NCBI RefSeq assembly: GCF_030272615.1
Contig: NC_081413.1
Coordinates: forward strand, 335,524,302-335,588,301
DNA: 64,000 bases
DNA from: Cryptomeria japonica
Lineage: Eukaryota > Streptophyta > Pinopsida > Cupressales > Cupressaceae
Reading direction: 5' to 3'
Under the pieces are notes generated by a model that saw only the letters and a list, made by a program, of their open reading frames with translations, was not told the origin of the DNA and searched no databases. Positions 35,041 through 48,011 of the stretch are shown in pieces. The translations under genes and the position numbers were made by a program. Numbering within the stretch: position 1 is the first letter of the stretch; every line of letters starts with the position of its first letter.

Positions 35041-36817
35041 ATGTATAAAAGGGATGCACCAAAGCTGAACAAGTCAAGTTTCTCCACATGGCAGAAAAGG
35101 ATGAAGCTGCACTTATCAGGAATTGGATAATATGCAACATATTATTTGGAGAATGATTACATACCACAAAGTAGCAACCCGATGACCTTGGAGGAGATAA
35201 AGGCAAAGAAAGAACATATTCAAGCTATGATTGAAATAACATCAGCATTGATCGACTCAGAGTTTAATGATCTAGAAGTCTGTAATGATGCAAAAGCAAT
35301 GCAGACCAAGCTCATATTTGTGTATGGAGGTGATGAACATGTTCAGAGAGCAAAAGTAGATAGTCTAAGAGGTCAACTTGAATCCATGAGAATGAATGAA
35401 GGTGAGAACACAACCCAATATAGTACAAGGTTAAAGGAGATTGTCAATCAAATCAAAGGAGCAGGAGGAACTATTGAAGAAAAGGATGTAACAAGTAAGT
35501 TGCTTAGAACTCTTCTACTTGCTTATGCAATCCAAGTCTCTGCAATCAATGAACTAAGGTCTGTACCAAATATGGCAGTTTCTTTGGATGCTACTATTGG
35601 TAAGCTACATGCATTTGAGTTAAGTAATTTTGATAACAGTGGGTCTTCGATAAATAAAGTAGAATGTGCATTCAGATCTTTTCATATTGGTGAATCTAAT
35701 GATTACAACGATAGAATGAGTAAGTATTCTGAAGGGAATCATAGTAGAGCAAGTGAAAGATTTCATAAGAACATGGAAGAAGTGCACAAACTATATGAAG
35801 AAATCAAAAAGCAAGAAGAGTTTGAAGCATTGTTGACCAGGAGGTTATCGAGAGGAAAAGGTAAGTATAAAGGAAAGATACCTTTAAAATGTTTCAATTG
35901 TGATAAAATAGGACATATGGCTTCTAATTGCCCTGACAAAGAATCTAGTGAAAAGAGAGAATACCGAGATAATAGGCAGAAAGACAACCAATACAGAGGA
36001 CATCGAGACTTAAGAAGGAGAGACAGAAAGACATGCCTAGTAGTTGATGAGGAATCCAATGATGATAAATCTGATGAAACTAATACAGAGGAAGTTGTTT
36101 ATGTGGCTATTAAAGATGGACCAGATGAAGAAAGGTATGAAGAAAAAGTCCTAATATCTCACATAAATAATAATGATTCTTGGATCATAGATAGTGGATG
36201 CTCACATCACATGACAAGTGATAAACACAAGTTTGTTAAATTAGAATATTATGATGGAGGTTATGTAAGATTTGGTAATGATGCACCATGTCCGGTGAAA
36301 GGTAAAGGATCTATAACACTTATTGACAATGCTAAATGTGATGATGTATACTGGGTTGAAGGTTTGAAATACAATTTGTTGAGTGTAGCATAGGTAAACA
36401 ATACAAGATACCGAATAGAATTCCAAAAGGGATGTGTCAAAGTTCATGACAAACATGGAAAGCTGGCTGCTACTGGCACACAAACAAAAGGTAATACATT
36501 TCATCTTGACTCAACTCAGAACAAATGTCTATATGCAAAAATAGAAAATACCTGGTTATGGCATAAAAGGTTTTGTCATGTAAATTTTGATAATCTGATC
36601 AAAATAAGTAAGAAGCACTGAGTACGAGGTCTACCAAGCCTGGAAAAACCTAAGAATGCTATGTGCCAAGGATGCCAGATGGGTAAGATGACAAGATCAA
36701 GATTTACAAGTAAGTCCTACACTTCTAAAGGAATTTTAGATCTAGTACACACTGATCTTTGTGGTCCTATGAAAGTTCAGAGTTATTATGGTGATAAATA
36801 TTTCATATTATTTGTGG
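35041..36817 (+). pseudogene. Copia-B gag, protease and integrase N-terminus
   Basis: ATG at 35041 (MYKRDAPKLNKSSF) opens one continuous frame with three stops: TAA 35128-35130, TAG 36391-36393 and TGA near 36619. Gag contains a UBN2-like region, then the CCHC knuckle CFNCDKIGHMASNC. The protease active site WIIDSGCSHHM is intact. The integrase zinc region (WLWHKRFCHVNFD...CQGCQMGK) and HTDLCGPM are intact. At about 36818 the sequence switches mid-motif (after YFILFV) to LINE sequence in the same frame. Confidence 0.87.
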
Positions 36818-39567
36818 AATCAAGAAATTTTGAAGACTTTCGCCCTATTTCTTTATGTAACACAATTTACAAACTTTTTACTAAAATTTTAGCAAACAGA
36901 TTGAAAAGCATCCTTCCGTGCATTATTTCTGAGGAACAGACTGGTTTCGTACCAGGTAGATCTATCTTTGATGGCATTATTATTGCTCAAGAAGTCATAC
37001 ACTTGATACAACAGAATCGATCAGCTGCGATGATGATCAAGCTTGACATCAAGAAGGCTTATGACAAGGTTGATTGGAGATTTCTGTGTAAATGTTTAGA
37101 ATCCTTTGGCTTTTCTAAACAATGGATCAATTTAATCTTCGAATGCATTTCATCGCCCAGGATATCATTGCTTATAAATGGTTCCCCAGCAGGCTTCTTC
37201 CAGATATCTAGAGGGATTAGACAAGGAGATCCTTTATCCCCTTTTTTATTTATCATAATGGTAGAGGGCCTTGGGAGAATCATTTCATGTGCTCAAATGA
37301 ATCAGATTATCAAAGGTATTAAAATCACTAATGGAATGGAGGCCATTTCCCACCAGCAGTTTGCTGATGACACAATGCTAATGGGAAGTGCGAATAGGTC
37401 TGAAGCCATGGCTTTCAAAAGGATTCTTGACATCTATGCATTAGCCTCTAGTCAGGAAGTGAATAGGAATAAATCGGAGATCTTCTTCTTTAACACTCCG
37501 CAAAACATAGAGTCAGATATTTGTAATATCTTAGGGTTTGATAAAGGGAAACTCCCTTGTAAATATCTAGGGATTTCGATGGATAAGGGAAACAATATAA
37601 ATTCATTATGGAAAGGAATCCTTGAAAAGATGGATCTCAGGTTGAATTCTTGGAAGAACAAATGCCTATCTTCGGCTGGGAGATTAACATTACTAAAAGC
37701 TGTAATGGCAGCTATTCCGATATTCCAGATGTCCTGCCAGCAATTACCTAAAGGTGCCCGTTTAGAAATGATTAAAAAGATGAGGAAGTTCTTTTGGAAT
37801 ATGAACTCTGATAAAAAGAAATATGCTTTAATATATTGGGATAAAATTAGCCAGCCTATCAGTATAGGGGGTGTTGGCATCAAAGACTTGGGAGTTCAAA
37901 ACTTGGCTCTGGGGGCGAAATTAGTCTGGAAAATGTACACGGACCCGGATCTTAAATGGGTAAGGATCCTCAAAGCTAAATATCTCACTAATTCCAACCC
38001 TGATAGTATTCTGAGGACGGAGTTACTTCCGAAGGGATCCAAAGTCTGGAATTTTATGTTAGAATGTAGAAAGGTGATCAGAGACTATTTGACTTGGGAT
38101 ATTGCGGATGGTTCTGAGGCACTGTTCTGGGAAGACTCGTGGGGGGGTTACTCTGCCCTTGACAAATCTGGAATAAGCGTAGAAGGTATTGAACATTGTA
38201 AATCAAATAGGGGCAGGTATGTCAAGGATTATATCAAGCTGGTTTCCAATGACCCCGCATTGGGTTGGGAGTGGAAACCCCTTGATGAGATGAACTTGAC
38301 AAATGCAGACAAGGAAATCCTCTGGAATAATTTGAGGAATAGGAATTTCTCATTACATAACGGGAAAGACAAGATAATTTGGGCTGGTAGTTCTTCGGGC
38401 ATTTATAAAGCCAAAGAAGGTTACTCACTTTTAAAACTCAGAAGAGCTGTAACCAATCCTAATATTCCGATTAGCCTTTGCTGGAATAACGTGGGTCTTC
38501 CCAAAGCTGGCATTTTCTCATGGGCAGCTTCCCAGAAGAGGATTCTTACTGCAGATTGGTTCTTGAAATTAGGATTCATGGGACCATCGAGATGCCCTCT
38601 ATGCGAATCCGAGGAAGAAAACGCGGACCACCTGCTTCTTAGTTGTAGTTTCAGCCAGAGGTGTTGGGATTGGCTTTGCTCAAGCCTTGGTTGGCCGACT
38701 CCGAGACCGAGGGATATTTCAGAATGGCTGATTAGCTGGCAACCTCCCTTTACAAAGGATGTTTACCACTTAGTATGGCAAATAGCACCAACAATCCTCA
38801 TATGGGAAATATGGAAGGAGAGAAACAGGCGGATCTTTAAAGAATCAAAATTGAGGGTAGTTTTCCTTCTTAATAAGATCGAGGCTTCAATTGTGGAAAA
38901 AATCAATAACAAACTAAGACATACCCAGGGAAAGACTAATAATTTAACCAGATGGGATGAGGTTCTTCGATCTAAATGGATGGGTTTGATTATTCCCCCG
39001 TACATGGGAAGTGGAGGTGAACAGTCTGTGATAGAAAGGAAGCTAACAAAGTGGACTCCCCCCCGAATGGGCTGGGCTAAGCTTAATTTCGATGGTGCCT
39101 CTTGTGGAAATCCTGGTATAGCAGGTATAGGATGTGCAATTCACCAGGACAACGGTGTACTAATTGCTAGCATTAATAAGCCTATTGGCTGGGCCTCGAA
39201 TAACTTGGCTGAGTTCTCAGCGTTACGGGAGGGATTGATTTTAGCCAAATCACTTGGGATAAAATATCTGGAAATTGAGGGGGATTCATCGTTAACTATA
39301 AATGCAGTCAGGACTAGGGTAGTGTCAAACTGGAAATTGCAAGCGGAACTAAAAAGTATTTTGGACTTGATCAAATACTTTGAGGAAACTTTGGTCAATC
39401 ATATTTATAGGGAAGGAAACACTATTGCAGACAAGTTAGCCAATTTAGGGGCAGATGGGAATTCGTATGTCTTTAGAATGATTTGCCCCATGGATATTTT
39501 AGGTGATGTATGTAATTCCCCTTCATATCACTCCTCTCCAAATCCTCTTCTGGTCCCTCATTTATAA
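36661..39567 (+). CDS. Chimeric open frame: copia integrase start fused to LINE RT/RNase H
   Basis: 968 codons without a stop. Residues 1 to about 52 are copia integrase ([16 protein letters not shown]). The rest is an L1-type plant LINE ORF2 lacking its endonuclease. RT motifs are [35 protein letters not shown] and the catalytic FADD (residues 234-237). A zf-RVT finger ([13 protein letters not shown], about 645) and a plant-type RNase H ([11 protein letters not shown] about 810; [26 protein letters not shown]) follow. The uninterrupted frame suggests a recent LINE source. The first ATG lies in copia sequence, so whether it is translated is unknown. Biologically it is a retroelement fragment, not a host gene. 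Confidence 0.85.
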   Translation: MCQGCQMGKMTRSRFTSKSYTSKGILDLVHTDLCGPMKVQSYYGDKYFILFVESRNFEDFRPISLCNTIYKLFTKILANRLKSILPCIISEEQTGFVPGRSIFDGIIIAQEVIHLIQQNRSAAMMIKLDIKKAYDKVDWRFLCKCLESFGFSKQWINLIFECISSPRISLLINGSPAGFFQISRGIRQGDPLSPFLFIIMVEGLGRIISCAQMNQIIKGIKITNGMEAISHQQFADDTMLMGSANRSEAMAFKRILDIYALASSQEVNRNKSEIFFFNTPQNIESDICNILGFDKGKLPCKYLGISMDKGNNINSLWKGILEKMDLRLNSWKNKCLSSAGRLTLLKAVMAAIPIFQMSCQQLPKGARLEMIKKMRKFFWNMNSDKKKYALIYWDKISQPISIGGVGIKDLGVQNLALGAKLVWKMYTDPDLKWVRILKAKYLTNSNPDSILRTELLPKGSKVWNFMLECRKVIRDYLTWDIADGSEALFWEDSWGGYSALDKSGISVEGIEHCKSNRGRYVKDYIKLVSNDPALGWEWKPLDEMNLTNADKEILWNNLRNRNFSLHNGKDKIIWAGSSSGIYKAKEGYSLLKLRRAVTNPNIPISLCWNNVGLPKAGIFSWAASQKRILTADWFLKLGFMGPSRCPLCESEEENADHLLLSCSFSQRCWDWLCSSLGWPTPRPRDISEWLISWQPPFTKDVYHLVWQIAPTILIWEIWKERNRRIFKESKLRVVFLLNKIEASIVEKINNKLRHTQGKTNNLTRWDEVLRSKWMGLIIPPYMGSGGEQSVIERKLTKWTPPRMGWAKLNFDGASCGNPGIAGIGCAIHQDNGVLIASINKPIGWASNNLAEFSALREGLILAKSLGIKYLEIEGDSSLTINAVRTRVVSNWKLQAELKSILDLIKYFEETLVNHIYREGNTIADKLANLGADGNSYVFRMICPMDILGDVCNSPSYHSSPNPLLVPHL

Positions 39568-39609
39568 ACTCTAGAAGGGTGGCCATAGTATCCTTACTAC
39601 AGCATTTTG

Positions 39610-39990
39610 GTATACTTAGATTCAGATATATATATATACACATATATATATACATATATATATATATGCTCTCACTTGATATATATATATATGTGTACAT
39701 ATTCATAGACAGTCCCATTATAAATATATACACATATATATATATATATGTCCATATATATAGATATGTGTATATATATACAAGAGTATATATATACATA
39801 TATATATTTCCTCATATATATATGTATATGTGTGTGTATGTGTGGGTGTAATTAGAAAACTTCTCAATCACACACACACACATATACATATATATATATT
39901 CAGAATCTATATATATTAGAGTATGTATATATATAAATATATATATATATATATTTATATATATCTATTTCTGAACCTGAATATATGATT
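39610..39990. repeat. TA/CA microsatellite cluster
   Basis: Repeated short (TA)n and (CA)n/(TG)n runs after the LINE ORF2 stop. Tyr/Ile-rich open frames on both strands here are artefacts of the repeat. Confidence 0.9.
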
Positions 39991-40027
39991 GTTTTCTATT
40001 TTCCGAGTCCTTAACTACCATTAGGTA

Positions 40028-40466
40028 GGAGGTGCCAGGGGTGTTTCAGTCATGGTAAGAGGTGACTGGTAAATGTCTGATTTCACTATTCTGACTGCAG
40101 CAGGCTAGTCCTCCAATGCATGAATGCAATGCATGTAAACGGTGATAAGTCTGCCCTGGACAGCGAAGGGATAGAATTCAATGCAATTTAAATCTCTTCT
40201 TGTAAGGATTAGCTGGGACTGCCAGGCGTTATGTCCTGGAGCCATGGTGACTGGAGGTGCCAGGGGTGTTTCAGTCGTGGTAAGAGGTGACTGGTAAATG
40301 TCTGTTTTCACTATTCTGACTGCAGCAGGCTAGTCCTCCAATGCATGTAAATGGTGATAAGTCTGCCCTGGACAACGAAGGGATAGAATTCAATGCAATT
40401 TAAATCTCTTCTTGTAAGGATTAGCTGGGACTGCTAGGCGTTATGTCCTGGAGCCATGGTGACTGG
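40028..40466. repeat. 225-bp tandem duplication in LINE 3' region
   Basis: Copies 40028-40252 and 40253-40466 (from 'ggaggtgccaggggtg' to 'ccatggtgactgg') are nearly identical. The second lacks a 13-bp 'aatgcaatgcatg' segment that is itself a short internal duplication in the first. No coding capacity. Confidence 0.9.
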
Positions 40467-41138
40467 TTTTTTAACACTTGGTTCTCTAGTTCCTACATTT
40501 CGGTTAGAGCTGGTAACAACTCTAACTGTGGTCATCAGCCTTGTTTTTAAAATGGGACAGTTTATGCTAGTTTCTGTATCGATGTTTGCATGTTAGTAGA
40601 GGTTGTATCAGAATTGCTTAGCATCCCACATAGTTTGTTTTTGAGGTACCCTGGATCCTTTGTGTGGTTTTCTTTCGGGTTTCTTCCAAATGTTTGAGGT
40701 ATGGGTGACTGATTTATGGGGTGGTTTTGAGGAGGGCAGTAAAGGTAATCCAAGATTTAGATATGGATTCAGATTTTAGCTGGTTCTATTTACAATAAAG
40801 CTCTGGACCATTTTTTCGGTTCTTCTGTGGTTTCACTTCTTTTCCCAGGCCTATTTTTTTCTATGTGCATCTATATACTCTCAGGATCATGGCAGTTTCA
40901 ATGATAGATTATTGTGCATATTGGCTTTTAAAGACATAGACATATGCATAAGAAAATATTGATTTTTTATGTTCAGGTTTTGGTGAACTGATTTTTGAAG
41001 AATTTAATGTATTTAAGTATCTGATAGAAATTGATTCTTTCCAGATGTAGGCAGAATTGTAGCCTGGATAATCTCTTAATTTGAAACCCAACGGGTTAGG
41101 AGGGTTTCAAGCTAAGGGGTTTCAAGGAGGGTGTATAT

Positions 41139-42393
41139 TGTTGGCATATGCTGCTTTCAAAAATTTCAAGGTATATCAAATGGATGTTAAATCTACATTT
41201 TTGAATGGTATACTAGAAGAAGAAGTTTATATTGAACAACCTGAAGGATTTGTTGAAGAAAGGAGTAAAGATCAGGTATGTAAATTAAAAAAAGCTTTAT
41301 AAGGTTTGAAACAAGCACCTAGAGCATGGTATGAAAGACTGCACTCTTGTTTGATCAAGATTGGGTTTATAAGGACAAGTGAAAACAATAATATGTACAT
41401 GAAGAATGATGAGGACAATGGAATACTGATCTCAGCCATATTTGTTGATGATATTATTTTTTGTGGTAATGACTCCTTATGCAAGAACTTTGGAAATGAA
41501 ATGTGCAAAGAATTTGAGATGTCATTAATCAGTGAGATAAAGTATTTTATAGGTTTCAGATACTGCAAATGAAAGATGAGATTTTCATTACTCAATCCAA
41601 GTACATAAAGGAAATCTTGAAGAAATTTGGAATGGAGGATTCTAAACCTGTAAGTACTCCTATGACTACTAACTGTAAACTATCAAAGAATGATGAATCT
41701 GCATCTATTGATGAGACACTTTACCGATCTATGACTGGAAAGTTACAATATGTTGTGCATAGTAGACCGAATATAGCACATGCAGTAGGAATAGCTGCAA
41801 GATTTTCTGCAAATCCCAAAGAAACCCATATGACAACAATCAAGATAATTTTTAGATACCTGAGAGGCACTGAAGACTATGGCTTAGCATATGAAAAGAG
41901 GAATGATTTTGATTTAAAATTTTATACTAATGCTGATTGGGCAGGCAACATTGATGACAAGAAAAGCACAAGTGGTGGAGCTTTCTTTTTAGGAGAAAGA
42001 CTAGTGATTTGGCTTAGCAAGAAACAAGGATGTATTTCACAGTCAATAGCAGAAGTTGAATATGTTGTTGTAGGATTGAATTGTACAAATATTGCATGGA
42101 TCAAACAACTGTTGGAAGGTATCAATGAAAAAGTTACCGAGCCAGTAACTATATTCTGTGATAATACTAGTGCCATTAACATTTCAAAGAATCTGGTAAT
42201 GCACTCTAAGACAAAACATATCTCTATAAAGTATCATTATCTCAGAGAAGAAGTTCAAGAGAAGAAAGTTGTGCTAGAATATATTAGTTCAAAGGAGCAA
42301 ATAGCAGACATCTTCACAAAGCCACTACCAAGGGACACTTTTGAGTATCTCAGAAGCAAGTTAGGGGTCCTACCCCTATCTCCTATTCACTGA
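41139..42393 (+). pseudogene. Copia-B RT and RNase H
   Basis: Resumes at [20 protein letters not shown] replaces Tyr in the KKALYGLKQAP motif (about 41300), followed by AIFVDDIIFCG (catalytic). A frameshift near 41565 leads to the last 275 codons with RNase H motifs TNADWAGN, AEVEY and FCDNTSA, and the end DIFTKPLPRDTFEYL at 42393. The RT N-terminus before LAYAAF is absent. Confidence 0.88.
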
Positions 42394-42919
42394 AAAAGTT
42401 CGGTGAAAGCATCAATTCGATGAATCTACATAATATTATGTGTGGATTGATGTTGATTTGCGTACTTTAGGAGATTTTCTAAAGGTGTGCAGGAAATAGT
42501 ATTGAAGGAAAGATTGCTCTGATCGAGTTTTAGATGTTACATTTGCATGTGTAACACAACAAAGCAAGCACTTCACAGCAGAAGAGTTCATGATTTAGTT
42601 CTTTCACTTTTTGGCATTGTTGTCAAAGGGGGAGAAGACTAAATGGTAGATTAAATAATAAAGCCCTAAAATGAAGAAGATAACTAAAGACTAATAACAG
42701 GGGGAGAAGATTACTGAAAAAGGGAGAAGATTAAAATGCAAGATAATAGCTCAAAAGACTCATGAAAGAGGGAGAAAGCCTAGAAGACTTTAGAAGAAGA
42801 AAATAGCTCAAGGATAACAAGAGAAGTCTCCATAGCAATCTGAATCCGAATCAATTTGAATATCTTGTTGGTATTACCATTTATAAGTTGGTATTGCCAT
42901 CAATGCCAAAGGGGGAGAT
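42394..42919 (+). promoter_or_regulatory. Copia-B 3' UTR with multiplied polypurine tracts
   Basis: Five GGGGGAGA/AGGGAGAA-type runs (about 42626, 42700, 42719, 42768 and 42908). The last (AAAGGGGGAGAT) abuts the 3' LTR and should prime plus-strand synthesis. No gene seen. Confidence 0.7.
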
Positions 42920-44433
42920 TGTTGGCATTACAATAGAAAGGAGATTGTTGGCATTTCAATAAGGATATTGAGAAGGTTGTTGGAGATTATTGATATAACT
43001 GAAGAAGGATGATTACTATCTTTATAATATTATTTTGTCATTGATGTCAAGAAATTGATTTTCTAATTCAGTATGAGGTTGCCATATCTTGAGAAGTATG
43101 TATTGATGAGAATTAAGATGTCAGTAAGTGACACAGAAAGAATGTGATAATGAAGGGGAATAATAAGTTATTCAATGGGCAACTATTACCGAGTTAGACA
43201 ATGATGAGATCATGTTGTTTTGATTGTTTTGATATCCTACATACATTGTTGATTGTAAGGTTAATACTATACTATGTGACCAAGCAAAGAACCTAGTTGG
43301 TAAACCCTAAGGAACCTTGTCGGTAAACCCTAAGGTTATCGATATCGGTTAAAGAAGGCAGAATGTCTACCGAGTGAAGTTTAGTATTTACCGAGTAACA
43401 ACCGAGTTATGACAGATCACATTGGATGGATAAAATCATTATTTAATGAAGGATGCTGATGAGCTAGAGATGAACAGATGATTGGTATGTCATGCATGAA
43501 GTTTATTAAGGATCTATGGAAATGGAAAATCAAGAGGAAGATCTACAGCACAGATTGAACCACAATAACCTAGCACAAGTTCCTAGGAAGGAATGCAAGT
43601 TCCAAGGTGAGGTAAAACATTTTCAGATTGAAGGATACATTGAACCTAGTCAAGATTGATGATTTGATGGCCAAGATTGATCATGGGAAATGTGATCAAG
43701 GAGATTAAGCGGTTAGCAAATTGTTTATAAATAAGGAATTGTTGATAAACAATGCAGACGAGCAAGTGTAAGCACAGGGATGCTACATAGTGATTACCAA
43801 GCACAGAAGCTTGAAGACCTATTTGATTAACAGAGTAGGGAGCCCAATAGAGGGACAAGATAAGTCCTATGACAAGATTGTTTTGAGCAAATAAGAATCT
43901 TCTTTAGCATTTTAGATGTGAAGTTGCAGATATATTTTTATTACTGTTATTTTGTAAAGTGACAAAAAATCTCTTAACCGAGTAGACTTAACAGCCTTAT
44001 TTGTAAATCCTCTAGCAAGGTAACATTTTACATGAGTGTTTGAAATCCTTTGACAAGGTCACTTCTAACAAAGTGAAGATCCTAACAGATCTGAGGGAAA
44101 TCCCTTAACCGGGTCACATCTAGCAATGTGTTTGTAATCTTTAACTGGATTTGCTTTTAACCGAGCATACTCTAGAAGAGTATATTTCTTAGTGGGTCTG
44201 AAATCCCACAGTGGTTTTTCCCTATTTGGGTTTCCACGTTAAATCTGGTGTTATATGTGTTATGATGATTATGTGTTTATGAGTTAGCATGTTTAGCAGT
44301 TTTTGGCTATATTGCTGATGTATAAGTTACCGAGGTTGAATCTATTGATTTTATGGAAGATTAAGTTTGTATGATTCACCCCCCCCCCCCCCCCCCTTCT
44401 CATCTTGTTAGCTATTGGCATCAAAACTTTACA
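42920..44433 (+). repeat. Copia-B 3' LTR
   Basis: Matches 33472-34976 along its length. The C-run near the end has expanded to about 18 C (44379-44397). Confidence 0.9.
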
Positions 44434-46189
44434 TTGTGATATTGTGGTTTTATGATATTGTTTTGGGATTTTTCAAGGCCAAACTCACCCTTGGGAGGGT
44501 AGAGTGGCCTTGGGGTGAAGGGTTGTTTGACAGCCTATTAGTGTAGAGGCTCTCATTGGAAGAGAGTTATTTACAAGGGGTTATGGGACCCTTGTTGCAT
44601 GGTATTTTGTTTATGAAATGGGGGTCATAAGGGGAGTTTTTAGGCTTGTATGCCTTGGGGGACATAAGGGATTATAGGGACAAGTTTGGAACTTGTGGAT
44701 GTTATTTGTAGCCTTGCTATGGCATTATGTTCTCTACTTGCATAATTCTCCTCTAGGTATATAGTCCACCTTCACCCCACTTGAAAAGTCACACAAGTGA
44801 CATTGTTTAGCCTTGGGTTGGGAGTGTGAATATTGTGAAGTTTTCTTGCTTGTATGTGTTTGAATGTGTGTTTCCCATCTAGCCTTGGTTCTCCTAGCTT
44901 AGGGGTGGCTTCTTGTAATCCTAGGTTGGGAGGTGAGCCTCCATGGTCACAACCCTAATTTTTTTATTGCAGGTTGCTTGGGAAAAGATTTGGCTTGGGA
45001 AAAAGATTTGGAAGGGAAATCTTTGAGATGATCCTATGTCCTAATGTATTTAGTTGCAAAAAAAATGTAATGGATAAGTCCTCAATTGGTAGAAATGAAG
45101 AGGCTTGATATTTTTTGTAACTTTCCTATTTGTGTAAAGGAAATGATAAAGAAGCAAATGCATTTAATTTGACTAGTTCATTCAAAGAAATAAAAAATAA
45201 AGAAAACTATTTGAGTTATTCTTTTATATTTGTTTATTGCTTGAAAAAGTTGAAAGTAAAAATCTATTTCTATTTTATTTAATTAGTAAAGGACAAATAT
45301 ATTGAAAATGGAAGAGAAAAGTAGTTTTATATTTAAGTGGGTTCATTTTGTTATATTTACCATTTTGCAAAAATAAGTATTAAAATGTAATTTTAAATGA
45401 AAGAGGAAAGTTTATTTCTGTCTTATTTAGCTAATGGAAAGGAAATGAAAATAGCTAAAAGTTAGTAGTGTAGTTATGCAGAAAGAAATGAAATAAATTT
45501 AAATGTTGTAGTGCAGTTATTAGTAAAGAAATGAAATATTGCTTCTTTTTATAGTTTAAACACAAAATAAATAAAGAGACATTTTAGAGTTAATATTAAT
45601 TTTCTTTACATCATGTTGTTTATTGTTTAAATGGATTTTAGAAAAGATAGTTGCAGCAGTAAATAAAATCTTTAATGTTATTTTTTTTAATCTGAAAAAT
45701 ACATGTATATCATAAAGTAAACAAATCTAGATCTAGTTATTTTAAAAATATCCTATTCTTAGCTATGGAAATGCAGATCTAATCATAGAAATATATATAT
45801 ATACACACTCAAATATATATATATATATAAAATGTAAAGTTTATGCCTAATGTTTTAAATTTACATCTAAATTGTTGTAACTTCTCAAGAAAAATAAGTA
45901 TATCTATATGCTACCTTTATGATAAAATATGCATATTCAGAAGAAAAGAAAAATGTATAGACTGGAAATAAAAAGAAATGTTTATTACCTTAGCATTCTA
46001 ATTATACCATATTTTAACTTGGAAATAGTTTGTTGTCAAAATTTATGTATATACTAATATATATATATATATATATTAAAAAATATATTATCATGTGTAT
46101 CGATAAAAATATTTTAAGCATTACCCAAAAAAAAATATTAAAAAAATTAAAGATAAAAATAAACATTAATTTTTTTTCTTTGCTCGAGT

Positions 46190-46400
46190 ACCACACAGGG
46201 GGCGAGGTGCATGCCAACATACACAGTGCAGGCCGCGACCTCACTGTGTGGGTCGAGGCACACATAGTGCGGCCAAGTCCCCACTGTGTGGGTCAAGGCA
46301 CACGTAGCGCAAGCGGCACACACAGTGTGGCCGTGACCCCACTGTGTGGGCCGAGGCACATGCAGGCGACACACACAGTGGCATTGCCACTCCGTCGTAC
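46190..46400. repeat. GC-rich imperfect repeats in Element C
   Basis: A 'cactgtgtgggtcgaggcac' unit recurs at about 46242, 46282 and 46340, mixed with 'cacacagtg' reverse-complement pieces that could pair. It parallels the GC-rich hairpin array in the Gypsy-B LTR. Open frames on both strands (46030-46491; 46147-46468) merely traverse the repeat. Confidence 0.7.
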
Positions 46401-46811
46401 TCATTCCTTAGCCTTCCTCCATAACGCCAACTCCTTTGGCCATGGCCGCCTTCGGCCTTCCCTGTCATCTTTCACCTGCACCCACACATGAAATAAAATG
46501 TGTTAATGAAATCCTAACCCAAGTTCGGGTTAGGGTAGAATTAAAATGAAAAAAAAAAAAGATATGTGTTATGTGATTCTCAGTAAAACCCTAACCCTAT
46601 TTCGGGTTAGGGAAAATAGAATAAATTAATAAAAGGGGGGGGGGAACCTTTTCAAATTTGAAATAGGTAACCCCCATTTGTTATTTTAGCTATTGATAGA
46701 AAATTATTTCTACAATTGTTATTGGGTTAATATTTTCAAAATGAAACCTATATTATAGGTAAACGTATTTATGTGTATATATATATATATACACATTTAT
46801 ATGCCAATGAT

Positions 46812-46951
<140 letters not shown>

Positions 46952-48011
46952 TAAGTTAAATTTTGTTTGTAAATTTTAATATTGGAATCTATTAAAGGTA
47001 AATTGTTAAATTTTAACCTATAAGGTCAGTGTTGGTCGAATATTAAATAGTTGATATTTAATAACTAAGGGGACTTAAATTCGACTTAATTGTGGAATGA
47101 ATTTATTAGACAAATATTATTTTGATTTGGTTAACTTAAATAGTCTTATTCAAAAGCTTTATTTTCATTAGCTCTATTAATTAATGTTAATATATGAAGC
47201 TTGAAATAATATTGATTTAATGGATTCTAGGCTTATCTAAGTTATATAAATACATTTTGGAATTTCTAATGGTATACATTAGTTGGAATAATTTAATGAA
47301 GGTTATCAAATGGTTATTATTGATTTAGTGAGAGGGTATTGTAGTGGAATAATATATTGTAAAATGGGATAATGGACTTGATCTTTTGAATTTTATTTAA
47401 CCCAGGTGGAACCTTGTAGTAAATAATTTAACTAATAAAATGATATTTGACACTTTAATTTTATTTGCCCAATTAATTAATATTAATACATTGAAATTGT
47501 ATTAGTATTGAATTAATATATTTAAGAATTAATTAAGTTTTAAATGAAGAGATTATAATATAAATGTATTGGGGAATACTTGATATCCCTTTACTTAGAT
47601 AAATAATTATTGATCTAGGAAATTGTATTAATGTCAACTTAGTAGGATTTGGGCCATTTAAATATTATAAAATTTAACTAAAATTGACGGGGCATTTGAG
47701 AAAATTTATTTAATATAAAAAAGGATATTGTCCTTATAAAATTATTTTATTCTATTTGAGAATAGGAGTTATCATCATGGTTATGTAAGTAAAATCTAAT
47801 CCTATCTCTTAGGAGTTAAAATTGAAACCTAAGACTTCTAGTTAAATTTTAATCCATCGCTCACTTAAGAATCCCATTTTAATATCAATTAAGATTTCAT
47901 TTGGAACAACTTGTTAAGTTTTCACATCTAATTAAGCGTTGGTTGCATGTAATTAAGTGTTCAAAAAAAAATTCGTTGTTGTGTTTTTTGCCCAAAAGTT
48001 TGGGCATGACA

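Larger units (their letters stand above)
36818..41138 (+). mobile_element. LINE (L1-type) fragment, 5'-truncated
   Basis: Begins inside RT domain 0/1 (NFEDFRPIS) and so lacks ORF1 and the endonuclease. It runs through ORF2 to the stop at 39567, then about 1.5 kb of presumed 3' UTR with TA/CA microsatellites (39610-39990) and a 225-bp tandem duplication. Copia RT sequence resumes at about 41139. No poly-A tail or target duplication was recognised. Roughly 1 kb or more of Copia-B (integrase core to RT start) is missing at the same place, so this was not a simple insertion. The right boundary is approximate. Confidence 0.72.
33472..44433 (+). mobile_element. Copia-B: Sirevirus-like copia with LINE fragment inside
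   Basis: LTRs 33472-34976 and 42920-44433 are flanked by the perfect duplication TTGTG (33467-33471 and 44434-44438). The order is PBS, gag-protease-integrase N-terminus, a LINE segment replacing the rest of integrase and the RT N-terminus, RT/RNase H, multiple PPTs, 3' LTR. The first about 160 bp of the two LTRs differ at four sites, all transitions, so it appears younger than Copia-A. It is inserted in Element C. Confidence 0.9.

Noticed and set aside
39473-39851. Tyr/Ile-rich open frames on both strands
   Set aside because: They lie in TA/CA microsatellites after the LINE stop codon.
46030-46491. 153-codon plus-strand frame and minus-strand partners over the GC-rich repeat
   Set aside because: Low-complexity translation of imperfect repeats in Element C; no conserved domain.
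46500-46620. Interstitial telomere sequence
   Set aside because: CTAACCC/GGGTTAG occurs only as single inverted pairs, not as an array.
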